Shown here: in pieces, positions 36,201-43,783 of the stretch
Layout: each line of letters opens with the position of its first letter
Numbering within the stretch: position 1 is the stretch's first letter
Assembly (NCBI GenBank): GCA_036768485.1
Contig: JAVLUZ010000572.1
Location: 372,001-436,000, forward strand
From: Mermis nigrescens
Taxonomy: Eukaryota > Nematoda > Enoplea > Mermithida > Mermithidae
Direction of reading: 5' to 3'
Length of the DNA stretch: 64,000 nt
Translations under genes and position numbers: made by a program
The notes under the pieces: model-generated
What the model saw: the letters and a program-made list of their open reading frames with translations, nothing else
What the model was told of the DNA's origin: nothing
Database searches by the model: none

Positions 36201-39200
36201 ACCTCGCTTATGCAAAGATTACCTGAGGTATAGACTGGGGACTAACAAAGCTGGTTGCCTCGATTCTAGTCAACCCAGTTTCTGAGAGACGATTAATTAG
36301 CTCAACTTTGACACGCGTATCTATAACTTGCTGAAAAATTAGAATAAGTTTGGATATGTACACCGATATATATGTATGTACGTACGTAAAATAAGACTGG
36401 GCAAAAACTAACCAGATTGCAAATTTTTTGAATAAACAGCTGCACAATCAAGCGGAGAAAGATAAAAAGCTTACATGAGAAATTTAGGCGGAAAATGCAC
36501 TCGCATATCCTGCTCAACAAAGGTAAAAAAACTCAATTTGTTTTAGAATAATTGGCACTTTGTTTTAGAATAAATGGAATTCGATAGGGGTCATCATCAT
36601 AGGTAATAGGGATGTTCCGATTAATCGGAATCGGTAAGAATCGGTCGTTTTTCATGAAATCGAATCGGAATCGGAATCGGTGATCACAGAATTTAAGGAA
36701 TCGGCATCGGGATCGGAATCGTCATTTCTGATATTTAGAGAATCGGAATCGTATCGGAATCAGCCAAAAGTACACAAATTTCCGATTCCATTCTTTTGAA
36801 ATTATCGTGAAATTAAAAAGTTGTGAAATGAGAATTTTTCTTCAAATTGTCATAAAAATTCAATTTTGTGTTTGTTTTATTGAGGCAGGATGCAAATTTT
36901 GATAATCCGAGTTATTAATAGATTCATTTGTATACTCGTACTACAGCGTTAGAAAAACTTTGCTCACTTTTACACGCTAGGGCGGACTTAAGGGGACAGG
37001 GGAGAAATGGGCGGTCTATCATTAGAAGTAATTTCTGAGATTTTTTCGGCGTTTCACGCCTGATATAACTTAAATATATTGCTTTCATTGCCACCTATCA
37101 ACCTCGGCCATTCAACTGGATCAAAATATTTTTCTGAAGCTCCGCATTTTCTAATACTTAAGCATTCTCATAGAATTATCCTTCAGATTCCGTGCCTTTC
37201 TGACATCACCATTCTTTAGGTAATCACAGTTCCAGTCTATAGAATCAAAAATTAGAGTATTCCCCTACATGAAGCCCAGAATACAATGTTAAATTCCTCA
37301 ATTGGGCCATGCATACGATTTAATTTATTTAAAATTATTCTCTTCGGTGGCAAAATGGAAGTTTGTCTAACAGAAAATTTTTTCAATATGTTATAAGCTT
37401 AAGGCCTAGAACCTAAGTCGGCTACCCAAAATCCTGGACGCATTGATATCAATGTTTTTTTGTACTCGGCAAAGATTTTTACCGATGTACAACGACTTTT
37501 CGGGACCGTCTCTGTACATGTACTAAGATTTTTGGGAAGACAAAATTTGCAAAAAAAGGTCTGAAATTCGCAAGAATTTTCGGCGCTTCAAGCCGAAATG
37601 AGCAATTGTGTGTTCTATATACCTTTATAACGGCAGAAATTGCATTTCAAAAGGAAAAATGTCAAATTTTTCGGCGCTTCGCGCCATTTTAAGACGAATC
37701 TCGGGGATTTTTGCCCTTAGAGACCCAGAAATTAGCTAAAATACACTACCAAAAGTCGAACAACTCTGCTTTTACCACACTAATTCGCTACTATACCACA
37801 TTATAGTATGCAAAAATTTATGTGTACAAAATGTACAAAGATTTTCGGGAAGACAAAAACTGTAAAAAGGTGTAAAAATCCCAAAAATTTTCGGCGCTTT
37901 TTATCACACTGAAATCGCCACTCACTATATCTTACTACACGAAAACTTGCATGTACAAAATGTACAAAGACTTTTAGGGACCATCCTTGTGCATGGACAA
38001 ACGGAGCTTGTACAAAAAAACACTAATTGATATGCGTAGTAGACATTACTTATTGTACCATAACGATCTAAATTCTATATAGCTGATTAATGGATCAGAT
38101 TGCAACAAAACATATTGTTATACTCAGGTGGAGAGAAAGTCAATCGTGGCAAGAGTTTAATTATTTGCTGGATTGGCTACTGACAGAACAATACAAATTT
38201 TCTGAGTGCGCATAAAAGACTTATCATCAAAATTTTCTTACTCTAAATGATTTTAGCGAAGCGCTAATATACTCGTCGTACATATAAACTGATGCGAATG
38301 AACATGCATTACAGATATGAATTTGAGCGAGCTAGCCTGAAGAACTGAATTTCAAAATAAATTAAAGCAAAATGCTGAATGCTTTGTTTAGTTTTACATA
38401 TTCGGCAAACAAAACATCTGATCGATAAAAAATAACTTTTATATTCATAAACTGCAGTGCGCTTGCGCTTCAATTTTGATTTCTTATAGCATATAACGCT
38501 TATCACAGGAATCGGAATCGGTATCAGAATCGGCCGATTCCTATATTTTAGAATCGAAATCGGCGATGCTGAGTTTTGCAGAATAGGCATCGGAATCGGA
38601 ATCGGCATTTCTGAGATATAAAGAATCGGAATCGAATCGGAATCGGCCATTTTCAAAAACGTGGTATCGGCACATCCCATAATAGGTAAGCACTAAGCAG
38701 CACCAAAATTCTGAGGGTGCAAAATTCAAAGCTAAAAAAATGGTCTTAAAAATGATGGTATGACAAAAAACACCATTTATAACGTTTCTCATCGAGCACT
38801 ATCTATTGGCATCAAAAATCAAGAAAAAACAAAAAAAATCAAAAATTCAGTTCTGGGAGAGGGGTATTTTGGCTTCTGGGGGTATTCGGCCTTCTGGGGG
38901 TGCATGCCCCAAAACAACCCGCCCCCAACATGTAATGGCACGAAATTCTGATTGGGGGGGTCCCCGACCATTTGTAGGGGAAGGGGTATATAAATGACCT
39001 CCAATTTTCGGCCAAAATGGCGTAAAAACACGTAATTAATATGGCTTAAAATTCGATTTTTTCCAAAAACGGGGGGGGGGGTTAAAAATTTTCTGGCTTT
39101 GGGTTGGATGGGAGGGGGGTGCGGCCGACTTTGAGTGTAGGATCCCCCATCCTCCCTCTTACATGTATGGGTGTCATATTGTATATCTAGAGACTTATTG

Positions 39201-40577
39201 CGGTCATTCATAATGCAAAGACATCTTTATCTGTTTTATTGATGTACGGATAATTTATTCAAGAATCTAGGCTACCTGCAATGCAAGACAAAATACAATA
39301 AGGCAATCAATGATTCAAGGGGACAGCATACGAGTATGTGTATTCGCAATCGTCTGCTAATAACCATAATAACCCTAAGTGTTATTTCCAGAAATCTTGC
39401 TCATGAAAATGAATTCTAAGCACTCAAGCTGTATTTATAAAACTGGTTTCCAGAACGACCTACAGTAGAACGACTTTGCATAACAAAACTTCGTATGCTT
39501 GTCAATTGCTAAACGCAGTATCGTGACCATACATGCACAGCATGGGAATTCTGGGGGGGGGGTGAAAACCTAAAGTGCCTTTTTTGGGCTCAAAAATGGC
39601 CGGTACGCGTTGAAAAACATCGTTTTTTGGCGTTTCTGACGATACTCTATCCTTCTAGAGCATAAAATCATGAAAAAAATTTCGAAAAAAATCGAATAAA
39701 TTGACCAATATATCGCTTAAAACATGAATATATGGCGCGAAGCGCGAAATTTGGAGATTTTGAGCAAATAGATAGCCAAAAACCCTTAAAAAGACACTTT
39801 TTCTACCAATTTTCAGGTAAGTTTAGGAAACTTTTGAAAATTCGCCAATTCTGGGGGATGGGGGTAAAAATTTTTTTGCGGGGGGTGAAAAATGATTCTG
39901 CGGGGGGTGAAAACCCCCCAAGATCATGTATGATCGTGACTGTTGCTCCAGATTGAATCGCATTTGTAATCAATTAATGTCAACTCAAAAATTATCAGCT
40001 AAGCATAAGGTTTCGTGAAATGGACTATAGTTTTTGATATAATGCTCAGCTTTCAACGAACTCGATACGTTAATAGGCAAATCATAGATGCACAAGGTCA
40101 GGTCGGTAAGAAAGGGGGAGCGGGGGAGGGGTAAAAACTCAAAAATTTAAAGAACATTTAATGTTCACGATCTTTTGCGATTCAAGCAACAAAATGGTCG
40201 AAATAGCTTATAAAATGCTTTTCCGAGGAAATACCGCATTTTTAAAGCACTGCATTATATCGTTCTAAAACAAAAAATACAGCAATTGATCGATTCAGGG
40301 CGTTTCTGGATTGACAATATTGCTGCTTTCGTCCTCAAGAATGGCGCAAAATGTACTGCCAGCTTAAAATCGCTGAACATTACCTGTTTGGCTGACCCTT
40401 CAGCGGGGGTTAATACCCCCACACCCCCTTCGTGCATGCATTATGAGACAAATGTTATGAATCGTTTCGTACACGTTCATTTTGCAATCCATCTCTTGGC
40501 CCAACTTCTACTATGTTGACCGAGTTGTTTGCATTCAATGATGAAGAAAACCGGGCGGTATTTTCAAAAGAAAGTGG
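21121..40577 (-). CDS. HMGCL: 3-hydroxymethyl-3-glutaryl-CoA lyase gene, eight exons found
   Basis: The enzyme splits HMG-CoA into acetyl-CoA and acetoacetate, the last step of leucine breakdown and ketogenesis, normally in the mitochondrial matrix. Eight phased coding exons (40577-40473, 36330-36223, 34869-34774, 34710-34652, 29423-29270, 27352-27164, 26788-26663, 21243-21121) join into 319 residues and a stop. Catalytic residues R28, D29, E59, D191, H220, H222, C253 and N262 correspond to human R41, D42, E72, D204, H233, H235, C266 and N275 with a constant offset of 13, so there are no internal gaps. The first exon and start codon were not located. The C-terminus ends in Cys and lacks the CKL peroxisomal signal of the human protein, so a mitochondrial location is inferred. 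Introns range from 63 bp to about 5.4 kb and are full of transposons. The gene looks functional. Confidence 0.95.
21311..21505. repeat. Family F repeat in the HMGCL intron
   Basis: Starts 'CACGTGGGCGTGAGG' and ends 'TTGCTGCCCATGTATAG', with C-rich inner edges ('TAGACCCCAGAATTC'). Terminal sequence resembles family B, suggesting related mobilisation. No TSD was defined. Confidence 0.55.
21904..22136. mobile_element. Family B MITE with perfect TSD
   Basis: Ends CTTAGGTGGGC and inverted CACACCTGGGC are flanked by GTTAGTAT at 21896-21903 and 22137-22144. It is nested inside the hAT at 21551-25261. Confidence 0.9.
22380..22648. mobile_element. Family B MITE
   Basis: Begins ACGTGGGCGTGGGGG and ends 'GCAGCCCACCTATG', with the central 'GATGCCAATGGATAGTGCTC' block. 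Flanking bases (GAAGTAAC / CAATTAAC) are only partly alike. Nested in the hAT at 21551-25261. Confidence 0.8.
23093..23536 (+). mobile_element. Family A hAT-type MITE, copy 4
   Basis: Left end CAGTTTTTTTGTACAAGG; right end degraded to AAAAAAAACCGC. A perfect 8-bp TSD, GGGGGAAT, lies at 23085-23092 and 23537-23544. The interior has TTTGTACATGTACAAA palindromes and two mutated hairpins. Confidence 0.9.
23635..23943 (+). other. Unrecognised open frame (102 codons)
   Basis: A frame of 102 residues with basic and aromatic stretches. No known domain. It overlaps a 'GAGCTTCGCGTC' relative of the hairpin repeats, so it is probably a chance frame in old repeat DNA. Confidence 0.2.
24373..24625. mobile_element. 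Family B MITE with perfect TSD
   Basis: Ends CACACCTGGGC and inverted CATACGTGGGC are flanked by CTTATCAC at 24365-24372 and 24626-24633. Same nesting as the other copies in this hAT. Confidence 0.92.
24819..25127 (-). pseudogene. Possible N-terminal fragment of a hAT transposase
   Basis: The minus-strand frame starts at 25127, about 130 bp inside the right terminus of the hAT at 21551-25261. That is where such an element's gene would begin. The first residues '[20 protein letters not shown]' are basic and polar, as in many hAT N-termini. No zinc-binding cysteines or catalytic motif are visible, and the frame stops after 102 residues. The assignment rests mainly on position. Confidence 0.35.
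25270..26030. other. Repeat fragments, no gene
   Basis: The sequence from 25262 continues the family F repeat interrupted at 21543 ('GGGCCAAAATGACATCG', 'AGACCCCCGAAATTG'), ending 'GCTGCCCATGTATG' near 25634. The rest is AT-rich and unassigned. Confidence 0.45.
26031..26274. mobile_element. Family B MITE, left end degraded
   Basis: The right end GCCCAGGTGTG is intact; the left end reads 'ACTCAAGTGGCTTGCGGC'. The body contains 'TTTCTCATCGAACACTATCC'. No TSD. It lies in the last HMGCL intron. Confidence 0.75.
26663..26788 (-). CDS. HMGCL: HMGCL exon with catalytic cysteine
   Basis: 42 codons including '[20 protein letters not shown]' and 'ATEDLVYML'. The Cys and the later Asn match human C266 and N275, the catalytic cysteine and a metal-binding asparagine. 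Acceptor ...CAATTTTAG, donor ACA|GTAAGT, both phase 0. Confidence 0.96.
27164..27352 (-). CDS. HMGCL: HMGCL exon with metal-binding histidines
   Basis: 63 codons, including '[20 protein letters not shown]' and '[17 protein letters not shown]'. The Asp and the two His match human D204, H233 and H235. Acceptor ...GCTTTAG, donor GAG|GTCAGA, phase 0 at both ends. Confidence 0.97.
27485..27985. repeat. Family C repeat with a short family B-like insert
   Basis: Family C features: 'ACATGCACTGCATGGGAATTC' at the left, GGCGCGAAGCGCC at 27816-27828, and 'AAGATCATGTA' near the right. It is interrupted around 27587-27690 by a short repeat with family B-like ends (CATACGTGGGCAG ... GCCCATGTGTG). No clear TSD. 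Confidence 0.6.
28215..28325 (-). repeat. tRNA-derived SINE-like sequence
   Basis: The minus strand has an A box-like 'TGGCGTAGTGGTAAACACC' followed by a B box 'GGTTCGAACTCC' at tRNA spacing. The T stem and the acceptor stem do not pair properly, so it is not a functional tRNA. It is most likely the head of a SINE or a tRNA pseudogene. Confidence 0.6.
28560..28960. repeat. Family E interspersed repeat
   Basis: Shares 'GTTCACGAT(T)TCTTTTGC'-like, 'AAAATGGTC(A/G)AA' and 'CTGACTAACCCTTCA'-like phrases with about 40095-40440. Class unknown. Confidence 0.5.
28965..29209. mobile_element. Family B MITE next to an HMGCL splice donor
   Basis: Family B body with 'GATAGTGCTCGATGAG' and a right end 'GCTGCCCACCTATG'. 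The left edge is unclear. It ends only about 60 bp from the donor of the HMGCL exon at 29270-29423. Confidence 0.7.
29270..29423 (-). CDS. HMGCL: HMGCL exon
   Basis: One base completing a Gln codon, then 51 codons, including '[19 protein letters not shown]' and '[15 protein letters not shown]' (human KNINCSIEESF, VRGYVSCALGCPYEG). Acceptor ...TTTTTCTAG, donor GAG|GTTTGT. Confidence 0.96.
29849..30304 (-). mobile_element. Family A hAT-type MITE, copy 5
   Basis: Left end CAGGGTTTTTTTGTA, right end AAAAACACTG. Flanking GCATACAT (29841-29848) and GCATGCAT (30305-30312) match at 7 of 8. Two perfect GGCGCTTCGCGCC hairpins at 29986-29998 and 30079-30091. Confidence 0.88.
30518..30718. repeat. Family D interspersed repeat
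   Basis: Shares the 'CTTCCAATTTTTGGCC' block, the A/T-run core and a right end 'TTACATGTATGG' with 38933-39170. No TSD defined. Confidence 0.55.
30900..31580. other. Unassigned repeat-like sequence
   Basis: Contains 'GGCGCGAAGCAACG' and 'GGCGAAGCGCC' relatives of the hairpin motif and G-rich blocks. No complete repeat or gene is recognised. Confidence 0.4.
31803..34450. mobile_element. Nested TIR element with CCCGGGTA palindromes
   Basis: Both ends carry clusters of GGTACCCGGGTATACC-like palindromes (about 31830-31910 and 34360-34430). Outer sequences 'GCACGCGGAGTGCGAAC' and inverted 'CTGCACACTTCGCAAA' are loosely alike. The layout matches the other hAT elements here (short termini plus palindromic subterminal clusters), but a TSD is not convincing and edges are approximate. 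The interior contains old repeats and no recognisable transposase. Confidence 0.55.
34215..34300. other. GC-rich islet inside the nested element
   Basis: 'GACCCACGACCCCGACC' and 'GACCCGCCGGCGCGATCC' make this segment much richer in GC than its surroundings. No coding family is recognised. Confidence 0.4.
34652..34710 (-). CDS. HMGCL: HMGCL short exon
   Basis: 19 codons plus two bases: '[19 protein letters not shown]' (human VAAGAKEVVIFGAASELFT). The donor CA|GTGAGT leaves two bases that join the A of the next exon as Gln. The acceptor is ...ATATATAG. The intron to the previous exon is only 63 bp. Confidence 0.93.
34774..34869 (-). CDS. HMGCL: HMGCL exon
   Basis: 32 codons, '[20 protein letters not shown]' then '[12 protein letters not shown]' (human [32 protein letters not shown]). 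Acceptor ...ATTCGCAG, donor GCT|GTAAAC, phase 0 at both ends. Confidence 0.92.
34983..35441. mobile_element. Family C MITE with perfect TSD
   Basis: Ends CATACATGACC and GTGCAAGTATG, flanked by ATGCCAAG at 34975-34982 and 35442-35449. The hairpin is mutated to GGCGCTTCCCGCC. This intact copy gives the original order of the sequence that is split at 31588-34616. Confidence 0.92.
35490..36010. other. AT-rich stretch, no gene
   Basis: Long runs of AAAATTATTAAAAATTAAA-like sequence. No coding or repeat termini were identified. It lies in an HMGCL intron. Confidence 0.5.
36223..36330 (-). CDS. HMGCL: HMGCL exon
   Basis: 36 codons: '[20 protein letters not shown]' then '[16 protein letters not shown]' (human VSTPVKIKLIDMLSEAGL, SVIETTSFVSPKWVPQ). 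The Glu in IEATSF is the catalytic-site residue matching human E72. Acceptor ...TTTTTCAG, donor CAG|GTAATC. Confidence 0.96.
36607..38681. mobile_element. hAT-like element (2075 bp) with perfect TSD
   Basis: Left end TAGGGATGTTCCGATTAATC and inverted right end TATGGGATGTGCCGATACC are flanked by ATAGGTAA at 36599-36606 and 38682-38689. Both ends carry tandem GGAATCGGAATC subterminal repeats. No transposase is recognised. A family A MITE is nested at 37450-38025. It lies in the HMGCL intron between 40473 and 36330. Confidence 0.9.
37450..38025 (-). mobile_element. Family A hAT-type MITE, copy 6
   Basis: Left end CAATGTTTTTTTGTACTCGG, right end TACAAAAAAACACTA, with a perfect TSD, ATTGATAT, at 37442-37449 and 38026-38033. 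At 576 bp it is longer than its relatives and seems to contain a partial duplication. Perfect hairpin at 37673-37685. Confidence 0.92.
38690..38935. mobile_element. Family B MITE
   Basis: Body with 'TTTCTCATCGAGCACTATC' and G/C-rich ends ('GCAGCACCAAAATTCTG' ... 'GCCCCAAAACAACCCGCCCC'). It starts at the TSD of the preceding hAT. The right terminus is degraded. Confidence 0.65.
38933..39170. repeat. Family D interspersed repeat
   Basis: Starts near 'CATGTAATGGCACG' and ends 'TCTTACATGTATGG'. It has the 'GACCTCCAATTTTCGGCC' block and a run of ten G. Related to 30518-30718. Confidence 0.55.
39440..40035. mobile_element. Tc1/mariner-type MITE interrupted by a family C MITE
   Basis: The left part has 'ACAAAACTTCGTATGCTTG' and the right part ends 'AGGTTTCGTGAAATGG' then ACTATAG, as in the MITE at 17273. 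The two parts are separated by the family C copy 39528-39932, whose TSD is MITE sequence. Confidence 0.7.
39528..39932. mobile_element. Family C MITE with perfect TSD
   Basis: Ends CATACATGCAC and AGATCATGTATG are flanked by ATCGTGAC at 39520-39527 and 39933-39940. The hairpin reads GGCGCGAAGCG, slightly degraded. Confidence 0.92.
40095..40440. repeat. Family E interspersed repeat beside HMGCL exon 2
   Basis: Shares its core with 28560-28960 ('GTTCACGATC', 'GCTGACCCTTCAGCGGGGG', 'AATACCCCCACACCCCC'). It ends about 30 bp from the donor of the HMGCL exon at 40473-40577. Confidence 0.5.
40473..40577 (-). CDS. HMGCL: HMGCL exon with the catalytic Arg-Asp
   Basis: 35 codons. The last part '[15 protein letters not shown]' matches human [15 protein letters not shown] and carries the catalytic Arg and metal-binding Asp (human R41, D42). 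The preceding '[12 protein letters not shown]' looks like the end of a mitochondrial presequence. Acceptor ...CTATTTTTTAAG; donor CGT|GTACGA is weak but keeps phase 0. There is no ATG in frame within the exon, so the start lies upstream. Confidence 0.93.
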
Positions 40578-42380
40578 CTTAAAAAATAGACAATTTCACT
40601 AAGCTATAAATAATTCCATAATACTGCATAAATCACCTGCTTTAATGTACAATAAGTACATATGCGCACAAAAAATAGTGTAATCTCGAAATCATATAGT
40701 GCATTAATTGAAAAAATCAAAAGAATTTCTAGAAAACGTTCCACAGTTGAAGATCAGTATCAGACATGCAAGGGGGGTTAGGGGACTTGAAGACCCCAGA
40801 CCATAAAAATGAGAAATTTTCAAAGGAGAATAACGCAAAATGAAGGCCGGAAATTGATCAAAATCGAAATTTTTCTTAAAAGTGCTTTAAATTGACCAGT
40901 GACTTTGGAATAAATTATAACACTTTTTTAGCAATAATACTAGTTTTTGAAGTCATTTTGTCCCAAATAGAGTAGCAACTCACCCCACACCCCCAGATCA
41001 GCCATACTGTGCATCTATGGTCACGCAACTCCGCTTACTAAGGATAGAACTATAAATTTTTTGCTTATTTTATTAAGAACTCAGGCGTCCTTTGTTAACT
41101 AGCGAGAAAACTAATGGCTTTCACAGTTGGAAAATTTAAGCGCTGAATCAGAAATATTTATAAAGATTGAAGAACATGGCACCGCATATATATAGGCGTA
41201 GGGGGTTTTACCCCCAGATTACTGTGGACCACCAGAAATCTATTTTCAGTAACATTTTTGGCAATTTTACCCATCCTGACCCCCAATTTTTTTGAAACCC
41301 ACGTATGCATGGCACCGAAATTCACCAGGTTTCAGTGAATTTTATGATATATATTATTTTACATGCAAAATACTATACATATATGTAAACAACGCTGATA
41401 CTCTGATAGTTTTACTTACACCAAAAACAGCAAACAAAAGTTTATATGCTGGGTGGTTTGACTTTGCAGATGTTCTAAACAGACAGGCATAGCATGGAAA
41501 ATCAAGGGAGAGGTGAAACAAAAGTTTCTCTCATGTGCCATTTTGGACTTAAAAATGACGGAAAGGCGTCAAAAACACCCTTTTTGGCGTTTCTGACGAT
41601 GTCCTACGTTCCTCAGCGATAAACACAAAAGATCTTCAAGAAAAATTCAGTAAAATTCAACAAATTATAGTCAGAAATAGTTTACTGACACGAAGCGAAG
41701 GAACGTCAAAAAACATGATTATCATTATCCTGTTTTGCATTCCTGTTATTTATGGCTTTTCGAGTTTTTATAGATGTTAGCGTACAACACTTTTCGTTTC
41801 AGGATTTACACTTGTTTAAATACATGCAAGAGCTTAACCCGCAAATCCGAATAAAACACTTGTCATAAAATCTTACCTTTGTGAATTCTCTCGTTCACGC
41901 ACCTTAAGTTTTATGCTCCTTGCAAGATGCGCCACAAGCATGCTAATCACGTGCATAAAACAATACGAAAACTTCTAAATTCGTAAGCCAATACCTGAAA
42001 TTTTCGCGTTGAAAAAGTTTCAGGTAATGAGGGGTCACCCTTTTTGATTATAGGTGCAACGTAAGCCTCCCTCCAAATGTCTGGAATATCACCTGATAAA
42101 AAAGAAACAATATAAAACTCATCAAATTTCGCCAGGGGAACCTCACTTGCTCTCTAACTTACGTCACTGCTTGTTTTGCTTGTTAAGAATATCAACAGTT
42201 TTGTTAACCTCTAGCTGTGAAAAAACGCAAAACATACAAAAAAACTCAAAAATGCCAGTCAGTTTAAATATTATTTTTTTTCTTTTTAAAAATAATTTTT
42301 TGGGAAAAGGTAAAATCCGAAACCGGACTCAAGATTAATGAGTAAAATTCGAACAATCAATCAGGACAACTCGTGAACCT
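40578..42380. other. Repeat fragments; HMGCL start not resolved
   Basis: A family F-like repeat ends near 41305 ('AAACCCACGTATG'). A 'CACGAAGCGAAG' relative of the hairpin repeats lies near 41690. No exon with a start codon that joins HMGCL in phase was found. Confidence 0.4.
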
Positions 42381-42500
42381 AGTAGCGCTCATGGACCTTG
42401 GTGGCGGTTGTGAACCCCAGTGGCGCTTGTGAACCCCGGTGGCGCTTGTGAACCTCGGTGGCGCTCATGAACCTTGGTGGCGGTTGTGAACCCCATCAGA
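42380..42500 (+). repeat. Tandem repeat, about 24-bp unit
   Basis: About five imperfect copies of 'GGTGGCGCTTGTGAACC', with CTTG/CTCATG/GTTG variants. Confidence 0.85.
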
Positions 42501-42544
42501 CCTCCCTTTGGGCACCCACGCCTAGTTCCGGAACTACCCCACTC

Positions 42545-43655
42545 CAGGGCTGTTATGAGTGGGTTTTTGGGAATTGGGATTTTTGGTGGGTTTATGGGGT
42601 TCTAAAAAATCTTGGGTTTTTGGGGTTTTTGGTATTCTGAGATGCAGGTACTTATGTAAGGCTCTACATCATGCTGTAGTTACCGTAACTGAAACATGTT
42701 TTTTTGGCCTATGGCACCGCAGGCAGACAGCGCGCTCGGTTATACAGCACAGCACTGAGCTCAGCAGCAAGCATCTGCCACTGCTTCATGTTTGACACTG
42801 ACAGACGAATTCGTTTTGCTGAAAATTAAAACGGGCAAGAATATGGGTTTGGGTTATGATGAGTGGACGAGTCGACCAGTACCCGGGATAACATCTGGGC
42901 AATAATACCCCATTTCTGCCCATTCACAGGATCGCAGAACCAAAAGTTGGATGGGAGAAGGGACCGTTTGCTGGACGGGGATGTTTCCATAAAAATCTAG
43001 GTATTTTTGTAAAATCACACAACGATTTTTTGAGCTAGATACCCGTTTTTGACAAGACAAACCACAGTTATTGGACCTGGATAACCACTGTTAAGCTGTT
43101 CATTGAACCATTAATTTTTAAGGCAAGGTACAGTCACCTTTTTAAATTGAAATGTTGATAGGATGTGCGGCCCGGCCTGGCAGTTTAGTTTTAGTTAGTC
43201 AGTGGCTGAATTATGAAGTCTTCGTTGCCAGGCTGGCTAATTTGGCGCTGGCCTGGCAGGAGAATTCGCAAGCAACCAGCAAGTGGCTGGCCTGACAACA
43301 GCAACGCAATATCATGTCAACAACACTAAGCCAAATGTAGGTAGAAATTATAATGAAACTGATCTGAGGATGATAATAGCGAGGCGAAAGTGTAGGGTTG
43401 CCACTTGCCTTCATCCAGCTAGAAATTTATATTCTTCAGAATGCTGTTGATTTTTGAATTTTGCTCCATCTTGAAAAAGTTGAAAATATATGTCCTTCCT
43501 TGGTGGAATAAGTAGGCCAAGTCAATGTTTATAAGTGTATACAGACAACTCTGGTGTGTATCAGGAAAAACCCACTAAAAACCCCAAAAACCCACCAAAA
43601 ACTCACGAAAAACCCAAAACGCTAAATTTTTAAATCTGGGTTTTTCCCAGCCCTG
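42545..43655. mobile_element. hAT-like element (1111 bp) with perfect TSD
   Basis: Left end CAGGGCTGTTATGAGTGGG, inverted right end CAGGGCTGGGAAAAACCCAG. A perfect 8-bp TSD, CCCCACTC, lies at 42537-42544 and 43656-43663. G/T-rich TTTTTGGG words on the left and their inverse on the right form the subterminal repeats. No transposase found. Confidence 0.9.
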
Positions 43656-43666
43656 CCCCACTCCCA

Positions 43667-43775
43667 TTGTATTGATTTTGTCATTGTCCTGATTGATTGT
43701 CCGGATTTTACCCAATTTGTCCCATCCCAACCAGTCCGACTCGACATATCTGATACATTGTCCTGATTTTGGAAT
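43667..43775. repeat. Repeats of a TTGTCCTGATT unit, left block
   Basis: Contains 'ATTGTCCTGATT' copies and 'GTCCGGATTTTACCC'. The same units recur at 47690-47945. The two blocks bracket the foldback and the minus-strand LINE, so they may be the subterminal repeats of one element. Confidence 0.6.
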
Positions 43776-43783
43776 TTTTTTCT

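Noticed and set aside
39001..39211. 130-codon minus-strand frame over 38819-39211 and similar long frames in families B, D and F
   Set aside because: The same peptides appear at every copy of the repeats in both strands, so they are repeat by-products without any protein motif.
41877..41956. Possible first exon of HMGCL on the minus strand: ATG at 41956, basic residues, strong donor AAAG|GTAAGA
   Set aside because: It ends in phase 2, while the exon at 40577 needs phase 0; joining them gives a stop after about a dozen codons. It could work only with an unseen intermediate exon.
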